Shown in pieces: positions 15,176 through 24,073 of a DNA stretch of 64,000 nucleotides; within the stretch, counting starts at the first letter, position 1, and the number at the start of each line of letters is the position of its first letter. The translations under genes and the position numbers were made by a program. The stretch covers positions 25,727 through 89,726 of the forward strand of contig CAYZCE010000004.1 in NCBI GenBank assembly GCA_964476835.1, in the 5' to 3' direction. The stretch is from PALSA-926 sp964476835 (GTDB taxonomy: Bacteria; Pseudomonadota; Alphaproteobacteria; Micavibrionales; UBA2020). The notes under the pieces are model-generated. The model saw only the letters and a program-made list of their open reading frames with translations, searched no databases and was not told the DNA's origin.

Positions 15176-15240
15176 TTTAGGCAATTTATATGGAGGGCTT
15201 ATAAAAAAATCTTCCTAAGCGGTTGATTTTATTGAGTAAA

Positions 15241-15330
15241 TGGCGGACAGGGCGAGATTCGAACTCGCGATAGGATTGCTCCTATTCTAGTTTTCGAGAC
15301 TAGCGCCTTCAACCGCTCGGCCACCTGTCC
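15241..15330 (-). tRNA. tRNA-Ser (anticodon CGA)
   Basis: Read on the minus strand the acceptor arms are GGACAGG and CCTGTCC, followed by G and an encoded CCA. The anticodon stem CTAGT/ACTAG surrounds the loop CTCGAAA, so the anticodon is CGA (reads UCG). A long variable arm and the T-loop GTTCGAATC are present, as expected for tRNA-Ser. Confidence 0.97.
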
Positions 15331-15446
15331 ATTTCGAAGCGTGCAATCTAGCAGAAGCATCCGATTCCGAAAAGTATTTGTTTTGGCTTTCTTTTCAAGG
15401 CCTTCGAGGCCTTGACTTGCCCATGCGGGCGGCTTCTAATAATGAC

Positions 15447-16922
15447 ATGTTCGATGTATTGACCGCGGCCGAGATGCGCAAAGCCGATGCCGCCTGCATT
15501 GCCGGCGGCACGGGAAGCCTGGAGCTTATGGATGCGGCGGGCGATGCGGTGGCGCGTCAGGTCATCGCGTTTTTCAAGCCCTGCCCCGTCCTCGTCCTCT
15601 GCGGCCCCGGCAATAACGGGGGCGACGGCTTCTTCGCCGCCGCGAAGCTGAAGCGCGAAGGCTGGCCGGTGCGCGTCGCGTGCCTTGTGCGCAAGGCCGC
15701 GCTCAAGGGTGACGCGGCGCTGGCGGCGAAGGAATGGGGCGACGAGATCGAGAGCCTCAATTCCAACCTCTCCGTGCACCAGACCGGTCTTGTGATCGAC
15801 GCGGTATTCGGCACCGGCTTCGACCGCGCGCTGGAGCCGGAACTCGGCATCGTCTTCGACAAGATCCGCGCGCGCAAGATTCCCGTCGTCGCCGTCGATG
15901 TGCCGAGCGGGCTTGATGCCTCGACCGGCATGGCCGCGGCTGGCACGCTCAAGGCTGATCGCACCGTTACCTTCGGACGCTGGAAAGTCGGGCACCTCCT
16001 CTACCCCGGCCGCGCCTTGTGCGGATGGGTGCATGTCGCCGATATCGGCCTGACGCCCGCGCATATCGCTGCCAGCGGCGTAACATGTTACGTGAACGTG
16101 CCCGACGTATGGCTGAAGGACTTCCCGTGGCCCGCGCCCGAAAGCCACAAATACATGCGCGGCCACACGCTCGTCTACGGCGGCGCGGCGCGCACCGGGG
16201 CGGCCTGCCTCTCGGCGATGGCGGCGCAGAAAATCGGCGCGGGCGTCGTTTCCATCGCCAGCCTGCGCGAGAGTTTCGCCCTTTATGCCGCCTGCCGCGC
16301 GAGCATCATGGTCGACGCGACGGAGACGCTCGACGACTGGAAGTCGCTGTTGCGCGACGAACGCAAGAACACGATCGTCATCGGCCCCGGCGCAGGCGCG
16401 GACGACCGCCTGCGCGCATCGGTCGAGGCCGCGCTCACGTTCAACAAATCCGGCGTGCTGGATGCCGATGTCTTCACCGCGTACCAAGCCGCGCCGCAAG
16501 AACTCTTCTCGCGCCTCTCGCCACACTACGTGCTGACGCCGCATGAAGGCGAATTCGAACGCCTCTTCGGCGCGGGTGACGGCAGCAAACTTGAGCGCGT
16601 CCGCGCCGCCGCGCAAAAGGCCAATGCCGTCGTGCTGCTCAAGGGCGCCGATACCGTGGTCGCGGCGCCCGACGGCACAGCTGTCATCAACACCAACGCC
16701 CCGCCGACGCTGGCCACCGCCGGATCGGGCGACGTTCTGGCGGGAATCATCGCAGGCCTGATCTCCCAGGGCATGCCGGCCTTCCCGGCCGCGGCGGCCG
16801 GGGTCTGGCTTCACGGGGAAGCGGCCCAAGCCTACGGATTGGGACTGACGGCGGAAGACATAATAATCAAGCTGCCGCAAGTACTTAACACCCTCTACGG
16901 CCTTGAGAAAAATCATCCGTAA
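15447..16922 (+). CDS. nnr: Bifunctional NAD(P)H-hydrate epimerase / ADP-dependent dehydratase
   Basis: Metabolite-repair enzyme that restores NADH and NADPH from their hydrated forms: the N-terminal YjeF domain interconverts R and S hydrates and the C-terminal domain dehydrates the S form using ADP. The start MFDVLTAAEMRKAD at 15447 matches the usual N-terminus, giving 491 residues. CGPGNNGGDGFFAA marks the epimerase site at about residue 52; GATP-type ribokinase-fold motifs and GSGDVLAGIIAGLISQGM at about 430 mark the dehydratase. The gene follows tRNA-Ser on the opposite strand. Length and both domains are complete. Confidence 0.95.
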   Translation: MFDVLTAAEMRKADAACIAGGTGSLELMDAAGDAVARQVIAFFKPCPVLVLCGPGNNGGDGFFAAAKLKREGWPVRVACLVRKAALKGDAALAAKEWGDEIESLNSNLSVHQTGLVIDAVFGTGFDRALEPELGIVFDKIRARKIPVVAVDVPSGLDASTGMAAAGTLKADRTVTFGRWKVGHLLYPGRALCGWVHVADIGLTPAHIAASGVTCYVNVPDVWLKDFPWPAPESHKYMRGHTLVYGGAARTGAACLSAMAAQKIGAGVVSIASLRESFALYAACRASIMVDATETLDDWKSLLRDERKNTIVIGPGAGADDRLRASVEAALTFNKSGVLDADVFTAYQAAPQELFSRLSPHYVLTPHEGEFERLFGAGDGSKLERVRAAAQKANAVVLLKGADTVVAAPDGTAVINTNAPPTLATAGSGDVLAGIIAGLISQGMPAFPAAAAGVWLHGEAAQAYGLGLTAEDIIIKLPQVLNTLYGLEKNHP

Positions 16923-16973
16923 AGTTTTAAATAAATACCCCTAAAGCGAAAAACATGCTACACTGGAACAATA

Positions 16974-19049
16974 ATGGCAGCTTTGGGGATTGAGATGCAG
17001 CCACGCGACGACATGGGGATGAAAGCGACGATGCGCCGCTGGCGCGCTTCGGCTGCTGTCCTGCTTGTCGCGATTTCCCTCACCGCCGCCATCCCTGCGA
17101 TTGCCGAAGACGGCGACGACCAGAGCGGCCCGAGCGCTTCCGCTTCCGACGCCACCAACGACTGCCAGAACAGCGGCGCCGACCTCAACGGCAGCTACCA
17201 GCAGAACCCCTGTAACCTGACCTCCACCAACCAGACGCTGATGGACGACGACGGCCACACCTTCGACCACACGGTGGGCTCAACGGTGACGACCCAGATC
17301 AACGCCTATCACGGCGGCGAGCAGGTGACCAACTACCTCGAAGGCTGGTGGCGCAACGAAGCCCTGCCCGCGCTGCGCGCGATGACCGGCCAGCTGAACC
17401 AGAGCCGCCTCGACCAGACGCGCCAGATCGGCTCGATGATGGACGCCGCCTCCACCAACGAGATGGCGCTGAAGGGCCAGAAGGAAGAACTGAACGCCAA
17501 CCGTCGCAACGCGCCGAGCGAACTCGCCTGCACCTCGACCACGCAGCTGAAGACGATGGACAAGGCCGCCGCGCTCGCCAAGGCCGTGCCCAAGGCGCTT
17601 AAAATGGATTTCAGCCGCCGCGCCGCCGGCGCGCCCGGCACGCCCGGCGAAGTCGGCCCCGCCGCCGACCAGGAAGCGCGCTGGCGCACGTACTGCGACG
17701 TCTTCGACGATCCCGACAACAACAACGGCGTCAGCGCCTGCCCCGAGCAAGATGACGACGACACCGACAGCGGCGGCGGCATCCCCAACGGCGACGTCGC
17801 CGTTGAATCCCTGCTGCTGCAAGACACGATCGACGTCAGCGACCCCTTCAACTACGTCGCGCTCGGCTCGATGGTGCAGAACCTCGTCCAGCCGCACATC
17901 AAGCAACGCCTGCCCGAAAAGGTCGTCAATACCGACGCTGGGCATGAAGCGATCTTGAAGCAGCAGCACATCGATGCGATCCGCAACATCGCCGTGCACA
18001 CGATTTCCTCCATCATCGCGCGCCGCACTTCCGTTCCGCTGGACCAGGCGGAGACCGATGCGGTCGACAGCGGCACCAGCAGCGACAACTCGGGTTCCGG
18101 CTCCAGCAGCAGCGGCACCGGCGATGACGGCACGACACAGACCTTCCACGCCAGCACGCCGATCGGCTCCTCGTCAGATGCCTGCGCGTCTTATGACGGC
18201 TCCGGCTATTCGGCCTGCTTCGCCGAACATGAAATGAACCGCCTCGCCTCCAACCAGTCGGAACGCACCAATTCGCCCGGTCCCTATACCTCCGCGAAAG
18301 CGACGTTGTGCCAGCACCTCTCCACCCTGTCGTCGCGCCGTTATTCGACCGGCGGCGAAGGCGCTTACCAGACGTGGAGCCTGATGGAGAAAAAGGGCCT
18401 CGTCGTCAAGAACCAGCAGCCGCAAAACGCCGGCGACATCGTCTACTGGAAGTGGACGGACGCGCACGCCAAGGAATGGTCGAAGGACCACGGCTATTCG
18501 ACGACGCAATACTACGGCCACACCGGCGTCTATGCGGGCAGCAGCCAAGCGTTCTCGGTCACCCGCTTCAAGGGCTATCCGCCCATCACCAAGCACCCGA
18601 TGAGCCGCTTCAGCAGCAGCCCGGACTACGTCTACCTCGGCTACGTTCCGCTGCCGAACGACGGTTCTGAAGTTTATCAGGTCGACCCCAGCAGCGGCAG
18701 CCAGACGTCCAATCCGCCGCCGCCGAAGGATCCTGCCGAGCGCATCTTCGAGATCCGCGAGCGCGCCGGCGTCGATCCCTCGTCCATCTCGCCGATGCCG
18801 AGCTACAACGAAGTCATGCTCGCCATGACCAAGGAACGCTTCATGGACCCTGAATACTTCGTGCGCATGCAAGGCAACATGAGCGAGATCAAGCAGGAAC
18901 AGACCTCGGTCAACGCCTTCATCACCGCGCAATATCAGGACATCTACGACCTGCAGGAGCAGATCAACGCCCTGCTCGCCGCGCGCGCCACGCTGAAGCT
19001 GGAAATGCAGAAGAAGGGCAATGCCGCGCAGGCCGCGCCGATCCAGTAA
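16974..19049 (+). CDS. Large secreted protein with NlpC/P60- or CHAP-like core
   Basis: 691 residues from the first ATG; starts at residues 8 or 16 are possible, and the hydrophobic signal (RASAAVLLVAISLTAAIPAIA) ends near residue 44. The mature protein has Asp/Ser-rich linkers around 260-275 and 365-390, four or more paired cysteines, a papain-like core and a long C-terminal coiled coil (MSEIKQEQTSVNAFITAQYQ onward). In the core C446 (KATLCQHLSTL) is followed by NAGDIVYWKW and H516 in YGHTGVYAG, the order and spacing of NlpC/P60 or CHAP cysteine peptidases/amidases. A peptidoglycan or peptide substrate is inferred. The remaining parts are not recognised; an association with a secretion apparatus is possible but not shown. 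Confidence 0.8.
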   Translation: MAALGIEMQPRDDMGMKATMRRWRASAAVLLVAISLTAAIPAIAEDGDDQSGPSASASDATNDCQNSGADLNGSYQQNPCNLTSTNQTLMDDDGHTFDHTVGSTVTTQINAYHGGEQVTNYLEGWWRNEALPALRAMTGQLNQSRLDQTRQIGSMMDAASTNEMALKGQKEELNANRRNAPSELACTSTTQLKTMDKAAALAKAVPKALKMDFSRRAAGAPGTPGEVGPAADQEARWRTYCDVFDDPDNNNGVSACPEQDDDDTDSGGGIPNGDVAVESLLLQDTIDVSDPFNYVALGSMVQNLVQPHIKQRLPEKVVNTDAGHEAILKQQHIDAIRNIAVHTISSIIARRTSVPLDQAETDAVDSGTSSDNSGSGSSSSGTGDDGTTQTFHASTPIGSSSDACASYDGSGYSACFAEHEMNRLASNQSERTNSPGPYTSAKATLCQHLSTLSSRRYSTGGEGAYQTWSLMEKKGLVVKNQQPQNAGDIVYWKWTDAHAKEWSKDHGYSTTQYYGHTGVYAGSSQAFSVTRFKGYPPITKHPMSRFSSSPDYVYLGYVPLPNDGSEVYQVDPSSGSQTSNPPPPKDPAERIFEIRERAGVDPSSISPMPSYNEVMLAMTKERFMDPEYFVRMQGNMSEIKQEQTSVNAFITAQYQDIYDLQEQINALLAARATLKLEMQKKGNAAQAAPIQ

Positions 19050-19059
19050 GTGCCGGTTT

Positions 19060-20025
19060 TTATCCCAGATACCGTCTTGGGTCTATCGTCTTCGCGCCGT
19101 TGCGGATCTCGAAGTGCAGCTGTGCGCCGCTCACCGCGCCGGTCGAGCCGACCGTGCCGATGGCCTGCCCCTTCTTCACCGCCATGCCGCGCTTGACGTG
19201 CAGGCTGCCGAGATGGGCATAGGCCGTCATCATGCCACTGCCGTGGCGGATCAGCACGAGGTTGCCGTAGCTCTTAAGGTCGTCGCCGACATAGGCCACG
19301 ACGCCGTCGGCCGCTGCCGCCACCGGCGCGCCGCGCGGGGCGACGATATTGATGCCGTCATTGAACAGGCCGCCGTCCTTGGGGCCGTAAGGTGAAATGA
19401 CCTTGCCCTGCACAGGCCAGATGAAGTCGGAACGCTTTGACGATGCAACCGTTGTCTGCGCCGGCGCTTTTGGCATCGGCTTGGGCTGCACCAACGGCTG
19501 CGCGGGCGGCAGGGATTTCGGCGCAGGCAACGACTCGGCCTCGACCGCTTCGGGACGCTCTTCCGGCATGATTTCTTCGGGCGGCGCGGCGGCGGCTTCG
19601 ACAGCCTGCGCGTGGCGCGACGGGATGCGCAATACCTGCCCCACGTGCAGTTGGTACGGTGCCGGAAGCGCGTTCACCTGCACGAGGCGCGAGACGGAGG
19701 CGCCGAACATCGCCGCCACGCCGTGCACGCTGTCGCCAGCCTTGACCGTATAGTCGAGCGGCGCGGGCAGCTTGAGGCGCGTGCCGAGCGGCAGCGCATA
19801 GGGCGGCTTGAGGTCGTTGAGGTCGATGATGTCGCGGATCGGCAGGCGGTAGCGCTGCGAGATGTTCCAGAGCGTGTCGCCCTCTGAAACCATCGCGACA
19901 CCCGCCGCGGATTCAGGCTGCAAGCCGAGGTTGACGACCGGTGCGGGTGGATCAATGCGGTCACAGGCAGAGAGCGAAAGTACCGCCACCAGCGCCGTAG
20001 AGACAAGGAACGTTCCGCGCCGCAT
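19060..20025 (-). CDS. NlpD-like LysM/M23 lipoprotein (degenerate LytM)
   Basis: A 321-residue lipoprotein: signal MRRGTFLVSTALVAVLSLSAC with lipobox LSAC; two LysM modules (about 52-96 and 98-143, e.g. VSEGDTLWNISQRYRLPIRD and YTVKAGDSVHGVAAMFGASV); a Pro/Ala-rich linker; and a C-terminal LytM (M23) domain. In the LytM domain the metal-binding His and Asp are replaced (FNDGINI), while AYAHLGSLHV and LHFEIRNG remain, as in E. coli NlpD, which activates amidases rather than cutting murein. The surE-pcm-nlpD gene order is the same as in E. coli, supporting an NlpD-like cell-division role. It starts five bases after pcm. Confidence 0.88.
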   Translation of the reverse strand: MRRGTFLVSTALVAVLSLSACDRIDPPAPVVNLGLQPESAAGVAMVSEGDTLWNISQRYRLPIRDIIDLNDLKPPYALPLGTRLKLPAPLDYTVKAGDSVHGVAAMFGASVSRLVQVNALPAPYQLHVGQVLRIPSRHAQAVEAAAAPPEEIMPEERPEAVEAESLPAPKSLPPAQPLVQPKPMPKAPAQTTVASSKRSDFIWPVQGKVISPYGPKDGGLFNDGINIVAPRGAPVAAAADGVVAYVGDDLKSYGNLVLIRHGSGMMTAYAHLGSLHVKRGMAVKKGQAIGTVGSTGAVSGAQLHFEIRNGAKTIDPRRYLG

Positions 20026-20030
20026 GATAT

Positions 20031-20750
20031 TCAGCCCTGAAACGCAAAGGCCGGGTTCATCAGGAACGGTTCGGCCAACTCGTCCTGGTCCTGCACCGGG
20101 TCCGGCTCGTTGCGCGCGACTTCGGGCAGCAGCGGCACGAACCGCACGGGCATCAGGCGCTCGCAATCGAAGCCCGTCTCGGTGCGCGTGATGCGGTAGA
20201 CAAACTGGCTGGCCTTGTCGCGGCCCATCGGGATGATCATGATGCCGCCGACCGACATTTGATCCAGCAAGGCTTGTGGCGGCTCTTCAGCCGCAGCGGC
20301 GGTGACGATGATGCGGTCGAACGGCGCCTGTTCGATCCAGCCCTTCATGCCGTCGGCGGCCTTGCAGGTGATGTTGCGCACGCGCAGGTCGGTCATGCGG
20401 CGCTCGGCGGTTTCCAGCAGCGGGCGGTGGCGCTCGATGCTATAGACGCGGCGGCAGAGCTTGGCGAGGATCGCCGCTTGGTAGCCCGACCCGGTGCCGA
20501 TCTCCAGCACCTTGTGGCGGTCGTTGACTTTCAGTTCCTGCGTCATGCGCGCGACGACCAGCGGCTGGCTGATCGTCTGCCCGCGCCCGATGGGGAGCGC
20601 GATATCTTCATAGGCCTGGTCGTGGAACATGAGCGGGATGAAATCCTCGCGCGGCACGCGCTCGATTGCGGCCAAAACCGCCGTGTCCGTGATGCCCGAG
20701 GTGCGGAGCTTCATGATCAGGCGGATTTTGCGCGCAAGCATCACGCTCAT
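20031..20750 (-). CDS. pcm: Protein-L-isoaspartate O-methyltransferase
   Basis: Repairs age-damaged proteins by SAM-dependent methylation of isoaspartyl residues. It has 239 residues. The family motif REDFIPLMFHDQAYEDIALP precedes IGRGQTISQPLVVARM, then the SAM-binding site VLEIGTGSGYQAAILA. The C-terminal acidic tail is lineage-specific. The start overlaps the surE stop by four bases (ATGA), so the two are translationally coupled. SurE and Pcm cooperate in stationary-phase survival in E. coli. Confidence 0.96.
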   Translation of the reverse strand: MSVMLARKIRLIMKLRTSGITDTAVLAAIERVPREDFIPLMFHDQAYEDIALPIGRGQTISQPLVVARMTQELKVNDRHKVLEIGTGSGYQAAILAKLCRRVYSIERHRPLLETAERRMTDLRVRNITCKAADGMKGWIEQAPFDRIIVTAAAAEEPPQALLDQMSVGGIMIIPMGRDKASQFVYRITRTETGFDCERLMPVRFVPLLPEVARNEPDPVQDQDELAEPFLMNPAFAFQG

Positions 20751-21535
20751 TTAAACAGTCCTTCCAAATCCTGCAGGGTCGGGTAGTGCGTGAGGTTGAG
20801 CGAGAGCGGCGTGATCGTCACATGACCCGCCTTCATCGAGCCGACGTCGGTCGTCGGATCGTTCTCGTCGCGCTTTGGCGGCGCGCCGACCCAGAAATAC
20901 GGGCGGCCGCGCGGATCGACCGACTGCTGCATCGCCTGGTCCTTCATGTTGAAGTGGCCCTGCTTGCGCGCGCGGATTTCCGGCACCACGCCGGGCTTGG
21001 CGACGGGGAAGTTGACGCTCATCAGCACGTTGTCGGCCCACGAACGGCCTTCGAAGGCCTTGAGGATTTTCGGCACGTAGTCGCGCGCGACGGACCAGTC
21101 CGGCTTGCCGCCGAGCTCGTCGAAATCCTGGCTGAAAGCGATCGCCGGCACGCCCAGCAGCGTCGCCTCGATGGCCGCCGCGATGGTGCCCGAATAGGTC
21201 ACGTCGTCCGCCGTGTTCTGGCCGTGGTTGATGCCGGAGACGACGAGGTGCGGCTCGAAGCCCTTCATGACTTTCTGGATGCCCATCAGCACGCTGTCGG
21301 TCGGCGTGCCGTAGACGGAGACGTGGTTCTCATCATATTCCTTGATGCGCAGCGGCATGTGGATGGTCAGCGAGTGGCCGGCGGCCGACTGCTGGTTCTC
21401 CGGCGCCACGACCCATACGTTGGGCGTGATCTTGCGGATCGCCTCTTCCAGAACCTTGATGCCGTCGGAATGGATGCCGTCGTCGTTGGCGATCAGCACG
21501 CGCGCCTTTGAAAGGTCGGTCGGGAACTTCAACAT
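20747..21535 (-). CDS. surE: 5'/3'-nucleotidase SurE
   Basis: Cytosolic metal-dependent survival nucleotidase hydrolysing nucleoside monophosphates. It has 262 residues, the normal length. The N-terminal RVLIANDDGIHSDGIKVLEE holds the metal-binding DD pair; AAGHSLTIHMPLRI and VVSGINHGQNTADDVTYSGT are the other active-site signatures. Its start shares bases with the serS stop (TAATG), and its stop overlaps pcm. The unit serS-surE-pcm-nlpD-like is contiguous. Confidence 0.96.
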   Translation of the reverse strand: MLKFPTDLSKARVLIANDDGIHSDGIKVLEEAIRKITPNVWVVAPENQQSAAGHSLTIHMPLRIKEYDENHVSVYGTPTDSVLMGIQKVMKGFEPHLVVSGINHGQNTADDVTYSGTIAAAIEATLLGVPAIAFSQDFDELGGKPDWSVARDYVPKILKAFEGRSWADNVLMSVNFPVAKPGVVPEIRARKQGHFNMKDQAMQQSVDPRGRPYFWVGAPPKRDENDPTTDVGSMKAGHVTITPLSLNLTHYPTLQDLEGLFK

Positions 21536-22809
21536 TACTTTAAGGGCTCCAGTTTGGTGACGCCGCCCATATAGGGCTTGAGCGCATCGGGCACCACGAC
21601 GCTGCCGTCGGGCTGCTGGTAGTTTTCGAGCACGGCGATCAGCGCGCGTCCTACCGCCACGCCCGAGCCGTTGAGCGTGTGGACGTAGGTCGTGCTCTTG
21701 TCGCCGTCCTTCTTGTAGCGCGCCATCATGCGGCGCGCCTGGAAGTCGCCGCAGTTCGAGCAGCTCGAGATTTCGCGGTAGGTGTCCTGCCCCGGCAGCC
21801 AGACCTCGATGTCATAGGTCTTGCGCGAACCGAAGCCCATGTCGCCCGTGCAGAGCGTGATGGTGCGGAACGGCAGGTCGAGCTTCTTGAGCACGTTTTC
21901 AGCGCAGGACGTCATGCGCTCATGCTCTTCGTCCGACTTGTCGGCGGCGGTGATGCTGACGAGTTCCACCTTGTAGAACTGGTGCTGGCGGATCATGCCG
22001 CGCGTGTCCTTGCCCGCCGCGCCCGCTTCGGAGCGGAAGCACGGCGTCAGCGACGTCAGGCGCAGCGGCAGGTCGGCAGCGTTCAGGATGCTGTCGAGAA
22101 CCGTATTGGTCAGCGACACTTCCGACGTCGGGATCAGCCAGTGGCCGGTATTGGTCTTGAAGAGGTCTTCGGCGAATTTCGGCAGCTGGTTGGTGCCGTA
22201 GAGCGCGGCATCGCGCACCAGCAAAGGCACGGACAATTCGGTGTAGCCGTGTTCGCGCGTGTGCAAGTCGAGCATGAACTGGCCGAGCGCACGCTCGAGC
22301 CTGGCGACCTGGCTCTTGAGCAGGACGAAGCGTGTGCCGGACATCTTTGCCGCCGTCTCGAAATCCATGCCGCCGAGGCCTTCGCCGAGGGCGACGTGAT
22401 CGCGCGGTTTCTCGATCTTCTTGGGCGTGCCGACGCGGCGCACTTCGACGTTGTCCTTCTCGGACCCGCCGTTGGGCACGGTGGCGTCGGGGATGTTCGG
22501 CAGGCGGCTGAGGACGTCCTTGACCAGTTCGCCGGATGCGGCGGCCTTGCCCTCAAGGCTGGCGATTTCTTCCTTGAGCTTCGTGGCCTCGGCCATCTGG
22601 GCGTCGGCGTTCTCCTTCTTGGCCTTGAGCTGGCCGACGATCTTGGAGACTTCGTTGAGCTTGGCCTTGGCCTGCTCCATCTCGGTCAGCTGGGCGCGGT
22701 GCTCGGCGTCGAGCGCGAGGATGCCGGCGGTTTGCGGTTCCAGCCCGCGGCGGCGCCAGCCGGAATCAAAATTCTCGGGCATCTCCCGAATAAGTTTCAG
22801 ATCGAACAT
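21535..22809 (-). CDS. serS: Seryl-tRNA synthetase
   Basis: Class II aminoacyl-tRNA synthetase charging tRNA-Ser, including the two serine tRNAs in this window. It has 424 residues. The N-terminal coiled-coil arm that binds the long variable arm spans about 30-100 (QLTEMEQAKAKLNEVSKIVG). The core has motif 2 TPCFRSEAGAAGKDTRGMIR and motif 3 LNGSGVAVGRALIAVLENYQ. It is the first gene of the serS-surE-pcm-nlpD-like unit and follows tatC with a 41-base gap. Confidence 0.97.
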   Translation of the reverse strand: MFDLKLIREMPENFDSGWRRRGLEPQTAGILALDAEHRAQLTEMEQAKAKLNEVSKIVGQLKAKKENADAQMAEATKLKEEIASLEGKAAASGELVKDVLSRLPNIPDATVPNGGSEKDNVEVRRVGTPKKIEKPRDHVALGEGLGGMDFETAAKMSGTRFVLLKSQVARLERALGQFMLDLHTREHGYTELSVPLLVRDAALYGTNQLPKFAEDLFKTNTGHWLIPTSEVSLTNTVLDSILNAADLPLRLTSLTPCFRSEAGAAGKDTRGMIRQHQFYKVELVSITAADKSDEEHERMTSCAENVLKKLDLPFRTITLCTGDMGFGSRKTYDIEVWLPGQDTYREISSCSNCGDFQARRMMARYKKDGDKSTTYVHTLNGSGVAVGRALIAVLENYQQPDGSVVVPDALKPYMGGVTKLEPLK

Positions 22810-22850
22810 CGTAACTCTCTCAAAATGTGGAAGGTTCCCCCGAACCCAAC

Positions 22851-23612
22851 TTATTGAAGTCTACGCTTTTTCTCGGAGAACTTCACGAGAAAAACAGAGA
22901 TTTCATAGAGTCCCATGAGCGGCACGGCGAGCATGATCTGGCTCATGATGTCAGGCGGGGTGAGGACGGCGGCGACGGTGAAGATCGCGACGATCGCATA
23001 GCGGCGCTTCTCCGCCAGCCCCTTCGCGGTGACGAGGCCGACGCGCGCGAGCAGCGTGAGCAGCACCGGCATCTGGAAGCAGAAGCCGAAAGCGAAGATC
23101 AAGGTCATGACGAGCGAGAGATACTCCCCTACCCGCGCTTCAAGCTGGATCGGAAGATCGCTGTTGAAGGTCTGGAAACTCGCGAAAAATTTCCACGCAA
23201 CGGGGATGACGAAGCAATAGACGAAGGCCGCACCGATCAGGAACAAGACCGGCGTCGCGACGAGGAACGGCAGGAAGGCGCTTCTCTCGTTCTTGTAAAG
23301 CCCCGGCGCCACGAACATCCAGACCTGCGCCGCGATGATCGGGAACGACAGGAAGCCGCCCGCGAAGACCGCGAGCTTCATGTAAGTGAAGAAGGCCTCG
23401 GTCAGGCCGGTATAGATCAGGCGGCGGTTTTCGCCGTGAAGGACATCGGCCAGCGGCCTGACAAGGAAGGAATAAATGTCTTCCGCGTAATGATAGCAGA
23501 TGAGGCTCGCGACCACGAAGGCGAGGATGGAATAAACCAGCCGGCGGCGCAGCTCGATCAGGTGCGCGATCAGCGGCATTTCAGGCGATTGAACGGCTTG
23601 ATTTTCAGCCAT
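22851..23612 (-). CDS. tatC: Sec-independent protein translocase TatC
   Basis: Polytopic receptor of the twin-arginine translocase. The start MAENQAVQSPEMPLIAHLIE at 23612 gives 253 residues; the conserved N-terminal motif MPLIAHLIELRRRL lies directly before the first of six membrane helices. The periplasmic loop FFTYMKLAVFAGGFLSFPII and the segment FAFGFCFQMPVLLTLL are typical. The start overlaps tatB by eight bases. Gene order tatA-tatB-tatC is complete. Confidence 0.95.
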   Translation of the reverse strand: MAENQAVQSPEMPLIAHLIELRRRLVYSILAFVVASLICYHYAEDIYSFLVRPLADVLHGENRRLIYTGLTEAFFTYMKLAVFAGGFLSFPIIAAQVWMFVAPGLYKNERSAFLPFLVATPVLFLIGAAFVYCFVIPVAWKFFASFQTFNSDLPIQLEARVGEYLSLVMTLIFAFGFCFQMPVLLTLLARVGLVTAKGLAEKRRYAIVAIFTVAAVLTPPDIMSQIMLAVPLMGLYEISVFLVKFSEKKRRLQ

Positions 23613-23889
23613 TTGTGGAGCTTTTCTCAGATTGCTCTTTAGAAATCTGGCGATCGATCTCGAACTGCAGGTTCTCGCCACCCGGGGCATTGGCCTCGCG
23701 GGTGATTTCCTCAAGCTCGCCTTCGGCCATCACTTCTTCGATTGATTTCTGAACGTCGTAAGACAACTTCTTGACCTTACGCATCATTTTTCCGGCGTTA
23801 TACAACACGCCCGGCAGGTCCTTCGGGCCGATGACTACGACCGCGACCGCGACAATCAACAGGAATTCGGGAAGGCCGATGCCAAACAC
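23605..23889 (-). CDS. tatB: Sec-independent protein translocase TatB
   Basis: A 94-residue TatB: one N-terminal membrane helix (MFGIGLPEFLLIVAVAVVVI) with the conserved Glu, a GPKDLPGVLYNAGKMMRKVK hinge and amphipathic helix, and a charged tail. The start is GTG. The family motif GPK/ERLP is intact as GPKDLPG, distinguishing it from TatA. It lies one base from tatA and overlaps tatC. Confidence 0.92.
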   Translation of the reverse strand: MFGIGLPEFLLIVAVAVVVIGPKDLPGVLYNAGKMMRKVKKLSYDVQKSIEEVMAEGELEEITREANAPGGENLQFEIDRQISKEQSEKSSTNG

Positions 23890-23890
23890 C

Positions 23891-24058
23891 TTAGCCTGCC
23901 TTCGGCTTGTCGCCCTTGTCGTCTTCGCCCTTGAGGCCGTCCTTGAAGTTGCGGAGGCCCTTGCCGAGGTCGCCCATGACGTTGGGCAGCTTGCCCGCGC
24001 CGAACAGCACCAGCACCACGACCAGCAGCAGCAGAATATGCCCGAAGCTCAAACCCAT
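23891..24058 (-). CDS. tatA: Sec-independent protein translocase TatA
   Basis: A 55-residue pore-forming component. The sequence starts MGLSFGHILLLLVVVLVLFG, then AGKLPNVMGDLGKGLRNFKD, the diagnostic FG-x-G-K-L-P hinge and amphipathic helix, followed by a short acidic/basic tail (GEDDKGDKPKAG). Typical TatA is 60-90 residues, so this is a compact form. It precedes tatB by one base and follows scpB by 15 bases. Confidence 0.92.
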   Translation of the reverse strand: MGLSFGHILLLLVVVLVLFGAGKLPNVMGDLGKGLRNFKDGLKGEDDKGDKPKAG

Positions 24059-24073
24059 ATGAAAATTCCTTGT

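Larger units (their letters stand above)
14718..15240. other. AT-rich, foreign-looking island next to tRNA-Ser
   Basis: This stretch of about 520 bases is much richer in A and T than its neighbours and uses codons such as ATA, TTA and AGA that nearby genes avoid. It holds one convincing small gene (AlpA-like) and one doubtful one, and abuts the 3' end of tRNA-Ser(CGA), a common integration site. No integrase, terminal repeat or duplicated tRNA end was found, so this is at most the remnant of a mobile element. Confidence 0.45.
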
